Part shown: piece after piece, positions 16,838 to 27,081 of the stretch | Position numbering within the stretch: the first letter of the stretch is position 1 | Layout of the letters: each line of letters opens with the position of its first letter | Source: Amycolatopsis sp. NBC_01480 | Lineage (GTDB): Bacteria; Actinomycetota; Actinomycetes; Mycobacteriales; Pseudonocardiaceae | Assembly: GCF_036227205.1 (NCBI RefSeq) | Contig: NZ_CP109442.1 | Span: 7,688,001-7,752,000, forward strand | Reading direction: 5' to 3' | DNA: 64,000 nt | Notes under the pieces: generated by a model | Databases searched by the model: none | Told to the model about the DNA's origin: nothing | Seen by the model: only the letters and a program-made list of their open reading frames with translations | Position numbers and translations under genes: made by a program

Positions 16838-17836
16838 ATGGCGACGCCCATAGCGACGACAGCGGACACTGCACCGCCGAAGCGGACCAACAAGGTCACC
16901 ACGGCCCTACGCCGCTTCGCCATCTCCATCACGATTTTCAACATCGCCGGCTACACCTTCCTCGGGTTCGAGCAGCCGTGGCTGTACCCGTTCATCGCGC
17001 TGGCGACGGCGTACGCCACGGAGCTCCTGCTGGAGACCATCAACGCCCGGGTGACCGGCCGGGAGGTCCGGTTCCGCGGCAACGGGTTCAAGGGCCTGGC
17101 GGAGTTCCTGCTGCCCGCCCACATCACCGCCCTGGCGCTGAACATGCTGACCTACGTCAACGACCACGTCTGGGCGATGGTCTTCGGGGTCGTCGTCGCG
17201 GTCGGCGCGAAGTGGGTCCTGCAAGCGCCGGTGTACGGCCGGATGCGGCACTACATGAACCCGTCCAACTTCGGGATCACGGTCATGCTGCTGGTGTTCC
17301 CGTGGGTCAACATGACGCCGCCGTACCACTTCTCGGAGAACATCGACACCTGGGGCGGCTGGCTGATCGTGGGGATCATCATGGTGTCGGGCACGGTGCT
17401 CAACTCGCTGCTGACCGGCCGGATGTGGCTGATCGCGGGCTGGCTGTCGTTCTTCGTGGTCCAGGCGGTCCTGCGCGGGGTGCTGTTCGGCACGGCCATC
17501 CCCGGGGCGCTGGCGATGGGCACCGGGATCGCGTTCGTGCTCTACACGAACTACATGGTGACCGACCCCGGCACGTCGCCCTCGAAGCCGGTCCCGCAGT
17601 TCGCCTTCGGGGCCGGGGTCGCGCTGATGTACGGGTTCTTCGTGGCCGCGCACATCGCCTACGGGCTGTTCTTCGCCACGGCGAGCGTCTGCCTGATCCG
17701 CGGGATGTTCCTGTGGAGCCTGCACTTCTCGAACAAGGCGCGGATCAAGTTCGAGGCCGGGCGGGCCGCGGCGCGGGTGCGGGAACCCGAGGCACAGCCG
17801 GCTCCGGCCGAGGACGGCAAGCCCCTCGCGGCGTGA
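16838..17836 (+). CDS. unbU: UnbU-like membrane protein of enediyne cassette
   Basis: The 332-residue protein has about eight to ten membrane helices, starting near residue 28 (FAISITIFNIAGYTFLGF), and resembles the NqrB/RnfD-like UnbU proteins found in enediyne clusters. The loop NPSNFGITVMLL is the region where related NqrB/RnfD proteins carry their flavin-attachment or conserved residues. It may pass electrons at the membrane or help move the polyene intermediate; neither is proven. It sits directly behind unbV. A charged C-terminal tail rich in Ala/Pro ends the protein. Confidence 0.88.
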   Translation: MATPIATTADTAPPKRTNKVTTALRRFAISITIFNIAGYTFLGFEQPWLYPFIALATAYATELLLETINARVTGREVRFRGNGFKGLAEFLLPAHITALALNMLTYVNDHVWAMVFGVVVAVGAKWVLQAPVYGRMRHYMNPSNFGITVMLLVFPWVNMTPPYHFSENIDTWGGWLIVGIIMVSGTVLNSLLTGRMWLIAGWLSFFVVQAVLRGVLFGTAIPGALAMGTGIAFVLYTNYMVTDPGTSPSKPVPQFAFGAGVALMYGFFVAAHIAYGLFFATASVCLIRGMFLWSLHFSNKARIKFEAGRAAARVREPEAQPAPAEDGKPLAA

Positions 17837-17884
17837 CCGCGGGCGGGGACAGTTCCACTTCGGACAGACTGAGGAGGCAGGCCG

Positions 17885-18442
17885 GTGAACGGCGAAGAAG
17901 AGGTCAAGGTGGAGACCCTGGAGGCGTACGCCGACACGATCATCCCGGGGGAGAAGCGGTTCCCGGGCGATCGCGCGGTGGCCGGCGTCTCGCCGGGGCC
18001 GGGAGCGGTGGCGGCCGGTGCGCTGGACCTGGTCGGGTACGAGGCCACCGGCATCACCGCCGGCCTGCCGTACCTGGTGCAGTCGCTGAACGACCACGCG
18101 AAGTCCTACGCCGGCGAGTGCGGGCTGGAGCTCGACGGTGACGTGCCGCCGTTCGTGGCGCTGCCGTACGAGCACCGGCGGGCCCTGGTGCAGCGGCTGA
18201 CCGGGCCCGGCCACCCGGAGAAGGAGGGGTGGGTCAGCCTGGCGCTGTTCTGCAACATGGCCTTCGACAGCGCCGCGCACCTGCACACCGCCGACGCGAT
18301 CAGGGACGGGCACCCGGGCCTGCTGGCGCTGGGCTACCGGGCGCCGGACCCGGACGGGCTCTGGCGGTTCCCGAAGTTCTCCTACGGCCGCAAGCTGGCC
18401 GAGCTCCACCCCGGCACGACGCCGTCCGGGAGCCCCGCATGA
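17885..18442 (+). CDS. Small partner protein of GMC oxidoreductase (DUF5987-like)
   Basis: The 185-residue protein starts at a GTG 48 bases after unbU. It resembles the small-subunit type proteins (gluconate-dehydrogenase subunit-3-like, DUF5987) that accompany flavin GMC oxidoreductases. Features are an acidic N-terminus with ETLEAYADTIIPGEK and a C-terminal GLWRFPKFSYGRKLAEL. No signal peptide is visible. Its stop codon overlaps the start of the GMC gene as ATGA, which strongly suggests that the two proteins form a complex. It may stabilise or export its partner; the reaction is unknown. Confidence 0.7.
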   Translation: MNGEEEVKVETLEAYADTIIPGEKRFPGDRAVAGVSPGPGAVAAGALDLVGYEATGITAGLPYLVQSLNDHAKSYAGECGLELDGDVPPFVALPYEHRRALVQRLTGPGHPEKEGWVSLALFCNMAFDSAAHLHTADAIRDGHPGLLALGYRAPDPDGLWRFPKFSYGRKLAELHPGTTPSGSPA

Positions 18443-20109
18443 ACGCGATCGAGAAGACCGACGTCGTCATCGTCGGCAGCGGTTTCGGCGGCTCCATCCC
18501 CGCCTACCACCTCGCGGCGGGCGGCGCGAAGGTGGTCGTGCTCGAGCGCGGGCCGTGGCTGGCCGCGGCCGAGTTCGAGCACGACTACCTGCTCGGGTCC
18601 TCCTACACCCGCGTGTTCGACTTCGTCGCGGGCGACGGGATGAGCGTGCTCGGGGGCAACTGCGTGGGCGGCGGCAGCGTGGTGTACTTCGCGGCGATGC
18701 CGCGGGCGCCGAAGTTCGTCTTCGACCGCCGGGGCGGCATCGGCCGGCGGATGTGGCCGGCGGAGATCAGCCGGGACTCCCTGGAACCGTGGTACGACCG
18801 GGTGGAGGAGTCGATCCCGGTGTCCACACAGGACTGGAATGACGTCTCCTACGCGGGCGGGCTGTGGGCCGCGGCCTGCCACCACTCGGGCCGCACGGCG
18901 AACCCGGCGCCGGTGGCGGTGGACAACCACACCTGCGTCAACTGCAACTTCATGATGGCCGGCTGCCGGTTCGACGCGAAGCGGTCGATGTTGACGAACT
19001 ACCTGCCCGCCGCGCTGGCGCACGGCGCGCAGATCCGGCCGCTGCACGAGGTCGAGCGGCTGGAGCGCACCGAGGACGGTGGCTACCGGGTCCACTTCGA
19101 CCTGATCGACGAAGTGGACTACCGGGTGCACACCGGCAGCGGCGTGATCGAGGCGAAGATCGTCATCATCGCCGCCGGCGCCGGGGCGACCCCGGTGATC
19201 CTGCAGCGCTCGGAATCCTCGCTGGGCACCATGCCGCACGGCGTCGGCCGGTACTTCTCCGGCAACGGCGAGCGGCTCAACACCGCGATCATCGACGAGG
19301 ACCGGGTGCGCGAGGTGCTCGGGCTCTCCGGCGCGGACGGCGCGGTCTACGGCGCCAACCACATCGGCAAGGGCCCGACGGTGGCGAACTGGGACAAGCT
19401 CGACGGCTCGCTGCCGGAGTACGAACGGTATTCCCTGGAGCAGCTGTACTTCCCGCCCGGGCTCGGCACGATCCTGGCGCAGGTCCCCGGCGGCGAGGAG
19501 CCGCGATGGTTCGGCGCCCAGAAGAAGGAGATCCTCAAGCAGTGGTCGAACTGGCTGACGATCTTCCTGATGACCGAGGACGACAACGAAGGCGTCTTCG
19601 GGGCTCCGCCGCCCACCGGCAACGCGTACCGCATCTCGCAGCAGATGCTGGGCCGCGGGCCCCTGCGCTACGAGCCGACGGCGAACACCCGGCACGGCTG
19701 GGCGCTGGCGGACGCGGACTGCAAAGCCATCATCGAGAAGGACGGCCTGGCGAAGGTCGCGCCCTGGACCAACGACGTCGTCGGCGCGTACACCGTGCAC
19801 CCATTGGCTTCCTGCCGCATCGGTGACGACGCGGCGACTTCCGCGCTGCGGCCCGACCACGAGCTGCGCGGCCACGCCGGCATCTTCGTCACCGACAGCG
19901 CTTCGGTGCCCGGTGCGCTGACGGTCAACCCGGCCATGACGATCGCGGCACTGGCCGAACGGGCGGTGCCCGGCATCGTCCGCGCGTTGCAGGACCGCGG
20001 GGTCGAGGTCAAGTACGGCGCCCCGGCGCCGGACGGCTCCGTCACGGGCCGCCGGTCAGTGTCCAAATTGGACATAGTGGCGAGCGGCCGGCTCCCGGTG
20101 CGCCCGTGA
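18439..20109 (+). CDS. GMC-family FAD oxidoreductase
   Basis: The 556-residue protein has an N-terminal FAD-binding fold (VVIVGSGFGGSIPAYHLA), a GNCVGGGS stretch, and the C-terminal HPLASCRIG and NPAMTIAALAERA motifs of cholesterol-oxidase-like GMC enzymes. A four-Cys stretch, CVNCNFMMAGC, near residue 160 is typical of the gluconate/alcohol dehydrogenase branch and might bind metal or form disulfides. The enzyme would oxidise an alcohol or dehydrogenate a polyene-derived intermediate. Comparable oxidoreductases occur in enediyne core cassettes, which fits its place between unbU and the PKS. A gap of 219 bases without a supported gene follows. Confidence 0.85.
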   Translation: MNAIEKTDVVIVGSGFGGSIPAYHLAAGGAKVVVLERGPWLAAAEFEHDYLLGSSYTRVFDFVAGDGMSVLGGNCVGGGSVVYFAAMPRAPKFVFDRRGGIGRRMWPAEISRDSLEPWYDRVEESIPVSTQDWNDVSYAGGLWAAACHHSGRTANPAPVAVDNHTCVNCNFMMAGCRFDAKRSMLTNYLPAALAHGAQIRPLHEVERLERTEDGGYRVHFDLIDEVDYRVHTGSGVIEAKIVIIAAGAGATPVILQRSESSLGTMPHGVGRYFSGNGERLNTAIIDEDRVREVLGLSGADGAVYGANHIGKGPTVANWDKLDGSLPEYERYSLEQLYFPPGLGTILAQVPGGEEPRWFGAQKKEILKQWSNWLTIFLMTEDDNEGVFGAPPPTGNAYRISQQMLGRGPLRYEPTANTRHGWALADADCKAIIEKDGLAKVAPWTNDVVGAYTVHPLASCRIGDDAATSALRPDHELRGHAGIFVTDSASVPGALTVNPAMTIAALAERAVPGIVRALQDRGVEVKYGAPAPDGSVTGRRSVSKLDIVASGRLPVRP

Positions 20110-20328
20110 AGAGAAGACCCGGCCCGTCCCGGTCGGCCATGCTCGGCAGAGGCGGACCGGACGCCGGAGCACTGCAGCTCCGGACGGCCGGGCGGGCCGG
20201 CTCGCCGCGGTCCGCCTGCCCCCGGCCGCCGCACGCCGTACCCCCCTTGCACCGCGTGCGGCGGCCGCCGGGGCACCACAAGCCGGTGCACCACAAGGAA
20301 AGCGAACCACGCGAGAGGACGGCACAGG

Positions 20329-21123
20329 GTGACTGACACGACAGGCGTGATCGCCGATCTGACCGCCGAGGCCGCCGAGGTCGACGCGCTGGTGGCCGGT
20401 CTCGCGGAGGACGGGTGGGAGACCCCGAGCCCCGCGCCGGGCTGGCGCGTGCGGGACCAGATCGCCCACCTCGCCTTCATCTTCCGCATCGCCGGGCTGG
20501 CCGCGGCGCAGCCGGAGGCCTTCGTCGCGATGACGGGGTCGCTCACCGGCGGGCTCGACGCGGCCGTCAACGCGGCGCTCGGGGAGTTCGAGCACGACCC
20601 GGCCGAGGTGCTGCTCACGAAGTGGCGGGCCGAGCGGGACGCCTCGATCAAGGCGCTCGCCGCGGTGCCGGGCGACCGGCTCGTGCCGTGGCTGGTGGCC
20701 CCGCTGCCGCCGTACGTGCTCGCGTGCGCCGGGATGATGGAGCTGTTCGCGCACGGCCAGGACGTGGCCGACGCGCTCGGGGTGCGGCCGGTCCGCACCG
20801 ACCGGCTGGCCCACCTCGTCGGGTTCGCCGTCCGGGTCCGGGACTTCGGTTACCAGTCCCGGAACCTCACGCCGCCGGAGGCCGAGTTCCGGTTCGAGAT
20901 CACCGGGCCCTCGGGCGCCCGCTGGACGTTCGGGCCGCCGGACTCGTCGGAGCGGATCACCGGCAGCGCCGAGGACTTCTGCCTGCTGGTCACCCGGCGG
21001 CGGCACCGCGACGACCTCGACGTGCGGGCCGAGGGCGGGCTGGCCGACCGGTGGCTCGACCTCGCGCAGGCCTACCGCGGCCCGGCCGGCGAGGGCCGGC
21101 GGCCGGGGCAGTTCGCCGGCTGA
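20329..21123 (+). CDS. DinB/MDMPI-fold protein (TIGR03084-like)
   Basis: The 264-residue protein starts at a GTG. Residues 1-~150 are a DinB-like four-helix bundle of the mycothiol-dependent maleylpyruvate isomerase family, with His residues in RDQIAHLAF and MELFAHGQDVADAL placed as metal ligands. The C-terminal half is the wHTH-like extension of the TIGR03084 group. Members bind zinc and some use mycothiol as a cofactor. In an enediyne locus a mycothiol-linked enzyme might act in thiol transfer or self-protection, but that is speculation. It lies 135 bases upstream of the PKS on the same strand. Confidence 0.7.
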   Translation: MTDTTGVIADLTAEAAEVDALVAGLAEDGWETPSPAPGWRVRDQIAHLAFIFRIAGLAAAQPEAFVAMTGSLTGGLDAAVNAALGEFEHDPAEVLLTKWRAERDASIKALAAVPGDRLVPWLVAPLPPYVLACAGMMELFAHGQDVADALGVRPVRTDRLAHLVGFAVRVRDFGYQSRNLTPPEAEFRFEITGPSGARWTFGPPDSSERITGSAEDFCLLVTRRRHRDDLDVRAEGGLADRWLDLAQAYRGPAGEGRRPGQFAG

Positions 21124-21257
21124 ACGACGTCCGTCCACCTTGGACCGGGGGACCCGCCGCCGCGCGCGGCCGGCCCGGGCGCGGGTACGGGAATGAATAC
21201 GCGACCGGCGGGCCAGGCCGGTCACCGGGCACGAGAAGCCAGTGGGAGTGCGGTGGC

Positions 21258-24200
21258 ATGAGTGGTGAGCGGATTTCGATCGTGGGTATCGGGCTTCGGT
21301 ACCCGGACGCGGGTTCCCCCGACGAGCTCTGGGAGAACGTGCTGGCCGGCCGCCGGGCGTTCCGCCGGCTGCCCGACGAGCGGATGAACCGGGCGGACTA
21401 CTACTCGGCCGACCCCGGCGCGCCGGACCGCTTCTACGCGCAGAAGGCCGCCGTGCTGCGGGACTACGAGTTCGACCGGGTCGCCTTCAAGGTGGCGGGC
21501 AGCACCTTCCGGGCCACCGACACCACGCACTGGCTCGCGCTCGAGGTCGCCGCGCAGGCCCTCGCCGACGCCGGGTTCCCCGGCGGCGAGGGCGCGCCGA
21601 AGACGGCCGCCGGTGTGGTCATCGGGAACAGCCTGACCGGCGAGTTCTCCCGGGCGAACGCGCTGCGGCTGCGCTGGCCGTACGTCCGGCGCACGGTCGC
21701 GGCCGCGCTGGGCCGGCGCGACTGGGGCGAGGACGAGACCGCGGACTTCCTGCGCGAGCTGGAAGTCCAGTACAAGGCGCCGTTCCCGGAGATCAACGAG
21801 GACTCCCTCGCCGGCGGGCTGGCGAACACCATCGCCGGGCGGGTCTGCAACCACTTCGACTTCGCCGGCGGCGGGTTCACAGTGGACGGTGCCTGCTCGT
21901 CCTCGCTGCTGTCGGTGGTCAGTGCCGCCAACTCGCTCGTGCAGGGCGACCTCGACCTCGCCGTGGCCGGCGGCGTCGACCTCTCGATCGACCCGTTCGA
22001 GGTGATCGGGTTCGCGAAGACCGGCGCGCTGGCGAAGCGCGAGATGAAGGTCTACGACGCCGATTCGAACGGGTTCTGGCCCGGCGAGGGCTCGGGCATG
22101 CTCGTGCTGATGCGCGAGGCCGACGCGATCGAGCAGGGCAAGCGGATCTACGCGAACGTGGCCGGCTGGGGTGTCTCGTCGGACGGCAAGGGCGGCATCA
22201 CGCGGCCCGAGGCGGCGGGGCACCGGCTCGCGCTCGAGCGGGCGTACGCCCGCGCGGGCTACGGCGTGGAGACCGTGTCCTACTTCGAGGGCCACGGCAC
22301 CGGCACCGCGCTCGGCGACGCCACGGAGATCGCCGCGCTCTCGGGCGCCCGCCGCGACGCGGACCCGCTGGCCGCGCCGGCCGCGCTGTCCACGATCAAG
22401 GGCAACATCGGGCACACCAAGGCCGCGGCGGGGGTCGCCGGGCTGATCAAGGCGACCCTCGCCGTCCACCACCAGCTGATCCCGCCCGCCACCGGGCACT
22501 ACGACCCGCACGAGTCGCTGACCGGTGACTCCGCCCGGATGTACGTGCCGCTCGAGGCCGGGCTGTGGCCGGCGGACCGGCCGGTGCGCGCCGGGGTGTC
22601 CGCGATGGGATTCGGCGGGATCAACTCGCACGTCGCGGTCGCGGAGGCGCCGGACGCGCCGCGCCGCCGAGAGGTCGACGAGCGCTCGCGCGCGCTCGTC
22701 GCCGGACGGCAGGACGCCGAGCTGCTGGTCTTCGACGCCGACGACGTCACCGCCCTGCGCGCCAAGCTCGCCGCGCTCCTGGAAGTGGCGCCGAAGCTGT
22801 CGTTCGCCGAGCTGACCGACCTGGCGGGCGCGCTGGCGGGCGAGCTGTCGGGCAAGCCGGTGCGGGCCGCGGTCGTCGCGGCGGACCCCGAGCAGGCCGA
22901 GCGGAAACTGACCCGGCTGCTCGCCCTGCTCGAAGACGGCGACTCGGTGTTCGAGGAGGCGGACGGGATCTTCGCGAGCTCGCGCAAGCCCGCGCCGAGG
23001 ATCGGATTCCTGTTCCCCGGCCAGGGTTCCGGGCGCGGGGGAGACAACGCGCTGCGCCGGCGGTTCACCTCGGCCGGCGAGATCCACGACGCCGCGGCGC
23101 TGCCGCGGGCGGGCGACCAGGCCACGACCGAGGTGGCGCAGCCGCGGATCGTCACCGGCTCCCTCGCCGGGTTGCGCGTGCTGCGAGCGTTCGGCGTGGC
23201 GGCGGCCACCGCGGCCGGGCACAGCCTCGGTGAGCTGACCGCCCTGCACTGGGCCGGCGCGATCGGCGAGCGCGACGTGCTGAAGCTCGCCAAGATCCGG
23301 GGCCGGGTGATGGCGACCGAGGTCGCGCCGGGAACCGGGGCGATGGCGGGCATCGCGGCGTCGCCCACCCGGACCGAAGCGCTCGGGCTGGGCCGGGACG
23401 TCGTCATCGCCGGCTACAACACCCCCCGCCAGACCGTGGTCTCCGGGCCGGTCGCCGCCGTCGACCGGGTGATCGCCGCGGCGAAGGCGGCGGGCCTCGA
23501 CGCGACCCGGGTCAAGGTGTCGCACGCGTTCCACTCCCCGGCGCTCGAACCCGCCTCGGTCGCGATGATCGAGCGGCTCGGCGAGTTCGCCTTCGCCCGG
23601 CTCGAACGGCCTGTGGTGTCCACAGTGACCGGTGACGTCCTGCACGCCGCGGAGAACCTGCCGGAGCTGCTGCGCGATCAGATCGTGCTGCCGGTCCGGT
23701 TCCGCGAGGCGGCGGCGAAGCTCGCCGAGCGCAGCGACCTGGTGGTCGAGGTCGGCCCCGGCCGGGTGCTCACCGGGCTGTTCGAACAGATCGCGCCGGG
23801 TGTGCCGGTGCTGGCGTTCGACACCGACAGCGGCTCCCTCGCCGGTCTCCTGCGGGTGCTCGGCGCGGCGTTCACCCTGGGCGCGCCGGTCGACCCCACG
23901 CGGCTGTTCGAGGGCCGGGCCGTCCGCGGCCTGCCCGCCGACGGCGTGTACCGGTTCCTGGCCAGCCCCTGCGAGGCGGCGCCTTCGATCGACGCCGGCC
24001 TCGCCGCGGAGCCGTCGGCCGGGGCGGCGCAGCCCACCGGCGTCGAGGACTCCGGCGAGGCCGGCAGCGGCACCACGCTCGACCTGCTCCGCAAGCTCGC
24101 CACCGAGCGCGTCGAGCTGCCGCTGGAGGCGGTCACCGCCGACACCCACCCGCTCGACGACCTGCACCTGTCGTCGATCACGGTGGGGCAGCTGGTCAAC

Positions 24201-27080
24201 GACGTCACCCGGGCGCTGGGCCGGCCGGCCCTGGAGGGCATGCCGAACTTCGCCACGGTCCGGCTCGGCGAGCTCGCCGGGATGATCGACGAGCTGGCGC
24301 AGACGGAAGGGCCGGGCCACTCCGCGGCCAAGGGCGCCGTGCCGGGGGTCGGCCCCTGGGTCCGGCCGTTCTCGGTCGAGCAGGTGCCGTCCCCACGGCC
24401 CGCCGCGGACCTCCCCGAACGGCCGGAGCCCTCCGAATGGCAGGTGTTCTCGACGCCGGGGCACCCGCTCGCCGAGCCGCTGCGGGCCGCGCTCGCCCGT
24501 TCGGGCGCGGGGGACGGCGTGGTGCTCTGCCTGCCCGCCGACTGCGAACCCGGCCACGTGGGGCTGTTCCTGGACGCGGCCCGGGCGCTGCTGTCCGCAC
24601 CGGAGGGCACCCGGTTCGCCGTCGTCCACCACGGGTACGGCGCGTCCGGCCTGGCGAAGACGCTGCGGCTGGAGGCCCCGTCGGCGAAGACCACGATCGT
24701 CGACCTGGCCGACCCGGCCCCGGCCGGCCCGGCGGCGATCGAGGCGGCGGCGACCGTGGCCGCCGAGGTCGCCGCGACCACGGACTTCGCCGAAGCGCAC
24801 TACGACGCCGAGGGCCGCCGCACGGTGCCGCGGCTGGCCGCGCTGCCCGCCGCTCCGGCCGGGCCGGTCCCGGAGGCCCTCGGCCGGACCGACGTCCTGC
24901 TGGTCACCGGCGGCGGCAAGGGCATCACCGCGGAGAGCGCGCTGGCGCTGGCGAAGGACTCCGGCGCGAACCTCGCCCTCGTCGGGCGCAGCGATCCGGA
25001 GCAGGACACCGAGCTGGCGGAGAACCTCGGCCGCATGGCGGCGGCGGGCATCCGCTACCGCTACGAGCGCGCCGACGTCACCGACGCCGAGCAGGTGGCC
25101 CGCGTCGTCGCCCGGATCGAAGCCGACCTCGGCCCGGTCACGGCGGTCCTGCACGGTGCGGGCCGCAACGAGCCGGCGGCGTTGTCCACCCTGACCGAGG
25201 ACGCCTTCCGCCGGACGCTGGCGCCGAAGGTCGACGGGCTCCGCGCGGTGCTCGACGCGGTCGACCAGGACCGCGTCAAGCTGCTGGTCACGTTCGGCAG
25301 CATCATCGGGCGCGCCGGCCTCCGCGGCGAGGCGCACTACTCCACGGCGAACGACTGGATGACCGAGGCGACCGTGCGGTTCGGCCGCGAGCACCCGCGA
25401 GCGCGGGCGATCGCGCTGGAGTGGTCGGTCTGGTCCGGCACCGGCATGGGGGAGCGGCTGGGGGTGGTCAGCGCGCTCCGGCGAGACGGCATCACGCCGA
25501 TCCCGACCGAGGCGGGCATCCCACTGCTGCGCCGGCTGGTCTCCGGCCCCGGAGTCCCGCCGGTGCTGGTGATCTGCGGCCGGATGGCGGGCCTGCCCAC
25601 GCTGCCGATCCAGCGCCGCGAGCTCCCGCTGACCCGGTTCATCGACCGCGTGGTCGTGCACTTCCCCGGGGTCGAGCTGATCACCGAAGCGGAGCTGTCC
25701 GCGGGCAGCGACCCGTACCTGGCCGACCACCGGCTCGACGGCCAGCTGCTGTTCCCGGCCGTGCTGGGCATGGAAGCGATGATGCAGGTCGCGTCGGCGA
25801 CGCTCGGCCGGAGCACCGCCCCCACCCTCGAGGACGTCGAGTTCCTCCGGCCCGTCGTCGTCCCGCCGGGCCGCTCGACCACGATCCGGCTGGCCGCGCT
25901 CGTGCGGGACGCCGACACCGTGGACGTGGTGATCCGCAGCGAGGAGACCGGGTTCGGCGCGGACCACTTCCGGGCGCGGCTGAACTTCGCCCGCCCGCCG
26001 GTGCTCGGCGAAGCGGTGGTGCGGGAGACCGGGCTGCCGGCGGTCCCGGTGGAGCCGATCCGGGAGCTGTACGGCACGGTTTTGTTCCAGGGCAAGCGGT
26101 TCCAGCGCGTCGTCGGCTACCGCAGGGCCGTCGCCCGGCACGCCGTCGCGGAGATCGCGACCACCGCGAACGTCGCGTGGTTCGCGCCGTTCCTGCCGCA
26201 GGAGCTGCTGCTCGCCGACCCCGGGACGCGGGACGCGATGATGCACGCGATCCAGTGCTGCGTGCCGAACGCGACCCTGCTGCCCCAGGGCATCGAGAAG
26301 CTCCACCTGGCCGAGCCGGGCGCCCAGCACGACGAGTACGTGCTGCTCGACGCCCGCGAACGGGCCCAGGACGGCGACAGCTACGTCTACGACCTCGACG
26401 TGCGCAACCCCGACGGCACCCTCGTCGAACGCTGGGAGGGCCTGAAGCTGCGGGCCGTGCGCGAGCGCGACGGTGCCGGGCCGTGGGTCCCGTCGATGCT
26501 CGGCTCCCACCTGGAGCGGGCGTGCGAGCGGATGCTCGGCGGGACGCGGTCGGTGGTGGTCGAGCCGGATCCGGTCGGCCACCCGGCCGAGGGCACCGCC
26601 GGGCGGCGGGCCCAGACCGCGCTCGCGGCGAGCCGCACCGTCGACCGGCCGCTCCGGATCCGCTACCGGCCCGACGGCAGACCGGAGGCGGACGGGCTCG
26701 CGGTGACCGCGTCGCACACCGCGGGGCTGACGCTGGCTGTGACCGGCGCCGGGCAGCTCGCGTGCGACATGGAGAGCGTGGCCGAGCGCAGCGGCGAGGA
26801 CTGGGCCGGGCTGCTGGGCGAGGAGCTCGTCGCCGTCGGCAGGCTGCTGGTCGCGGAGACCGGGGAGCCGGCCGCGGTGGCCAACACCCGGGTCTGGTGC
26901 GCGCTGGAGTGCGTGCGCAAGACCGGCGGGCTGACCCAAGCGCTCACCGTCCGCCGGGTCGAACCCGGCGGCTGGGCGCTGCTCGCCAGTGGCGAGGCCC
27001 TGATCGCGACGTGGCGGACCACGGTCAACGACCGCCGGGACCCGGTGGTCTTCGCGGTGCTGCAGGCGGAGGGGGAGTGA
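21258..27080 (+). CDS. pksE: Iterative enediyne polyketide synthase (PKSE)
   Basis: The 1940-residue enzyme has the length and domain order diagnostic of enediyne PKSs. KS spans ~1-450, with Cys213 (DGACSSSL), His346 (HGTGT) and His386 (KGNIGHTK). AT follows at ~570-870, with Ser656 in GHSLGEL. ACP is at ~945-1020, with phosphopantetheine Ser in DLHLSSITVG (972 or 973). KR is at ~1210-1420 (LVTGGGKGITAE). DH is near 1485 (DHRLDGQLLFPAVLG). A C-terminal phosphopantetheinyl transferase, LACDMESVAERSG near 1837, modifies its own ACP. It builds a C15-type polyene from malonyl-CoA in repeated rounds and hands it to the thioesterase encoded one base later. All catalytic residues appear intact. Confidence 0.97.
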   Translation: MSGERISIVGIGLRYPDAGSPDELWENVLAGRRAFRRLPDERMNRADYYSADPGAPDRFYAQKAAVLRDYEFDRVAFKVAGSTFRATDTTHWLALEVAAQALADAGFPGGEGAPKTAAGVVIGNSLTGEFSRANALRLRWPYVRRTVAAALGRRDWGEDETADFLRELEVQYKAPFPEINEDSLAGGLANTIAGRVCNHFDFAGGGFTVDGACSSSLLSVVSAANSLVQGDLDLAVAGGVDLSIDPFEVIGFAKTGALAKREMKVYDADSNGFWPGEGSGMLVLMREADAIEQGKRIYANVAGWGVSSDGKGGITRPEAAGHRLALERAYARAGYGVETVSYFEGHGTGTALGDATEIAALSGARRDADPLAAPAALSTIKGNIGHTKAAAGVAGLIKATLAVHHQLIPPATGHYDPHESLTGDSARMYVPLEAGLWPADRPVRAGVSAMGFGGINSHVAVAEAPDAPRRREVDERSRALVAGRQDAELLVFDADDVTALRAKLAALLEVAPKLSFAELTDLAGALAGELSGKPVRAAVVAADPEQAERKLTRLLALLEDGDSVFEEADGIFASSRKPAPRIGFLFPGQGSGRGGDNALRRRFTSAGEIHDAAALPRAGDQATTEVAQPRIVTGSLAGLRVLRAFGVAAATAAGHSLGELTALHWAGAIGERDVLKLAKIRGRVMATEVAPGTGAMAGIAASPTRTEALGLGRDVVIAGYNTPRQTVVSGPVAAVDRVIAAAKAAGLDATRVKVSHAFHSPALEPASVAMIERLGEFAFARLERPVVSTVTGDVLHAAENLPELLRDQIVLPVRFREAAAKLAERSDLVVEVGPGRVLTGLFEQIAPGVPVLAFDTDSGSLAGLLRVLGAAFTLGAPVDPTRLFEGRAVRGLPADGVYRFLASPCEAAPSIDAGLAAEPSAGAAQPTGVEDSGEAGSGTTLDLLRKLATERVELPLEAVTADTHPLDDLHLSSITVGQLVNDVTRALGRPALEGMPNFATVRLGELAGMIDELAQTEGPGHSAAKGAVPGVGPWVRPFSVEQVPSPRPAADLPERPEPSEWQVFSTPGHPLAEPLRAALARSGAGDGVVLCLPADCEPGHVGLFLDAARALLSAPEGTRFAVVHHGYGASGLAKTLRLEAPSAKTTIVDLADPAPAGPAAIEAAATVAAEVAATTDFAEAHYDAEGRRTVPRLAALPAAPAGPVPEALGRTDVLLVTGGGKGITAESALALAKDSGANLALVGRSDPEQDTELAENLGRMAAAGIRYRYERADVTDAEQVARVVARIEADLGPVTAVLHGAGRNEPAALSTLTEDAFRRTLAPKVDGLRAVLDAVDQDRVKLLVTFGSIIGRAGLRGEAHYSTANDWMTEATVRFGREHPRARAIALEWSVWSGTGMGERLGVVSALRRDGITPIPTEAGIPLLRRLVSGPGVPPVLVICGRMAGLPTLPIQRRELPLTRFIDRVVVHFPGVELITEAELSAGSDPYLADHRLDGQLLFPAVLGMEAMMQVASATLGRSTAPTLEDVEFLRPVVVPPGRSTTIRLAALVRDADTVDVVIRSEETGFGADHFRARLNFARPPVLGEAVVRETGLPAVPVEPIRELYGTVLFQGKRFQRVVGYRRAVARHAVAEIATTANVAWFAPFLPQELLLADPGTRDAMMHAIQCCVPNATLLPQGIEKLHLAEPGAQHDEYVLLDARERAQDGDSYVYDLDVRNPDGTLVERWEGLKLRAVRERDGAGPWVPSMLGSHLERACERMLGGTRSVVVEPDPVGHPAEGTAGRRAQTALAASRTVDRPLRIRYRPDGRPEADGLAVTASHTAGLTLAVTGAGQLACDMESVAERSGEDWAGLLGEELVAVGRLLVAETGEPAAVANTRVWCALECVRKTGGLTQALTVRRVEPGGWALLASGEALIATWRTTVNDRRDPVVFAVLQAEGE

Positions 27081-27081
27081 G

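Noticed and set aside
21222-26939. A 1905-codon open frame on the minus strand opposite the enediyne PKS
   Set aside because: It is a shadow of the GC-rich coding strand: the translation shows no domain pattern and is rich in Arg/Gly/Ala/Pro, while the plus strand has all PKS motifs.
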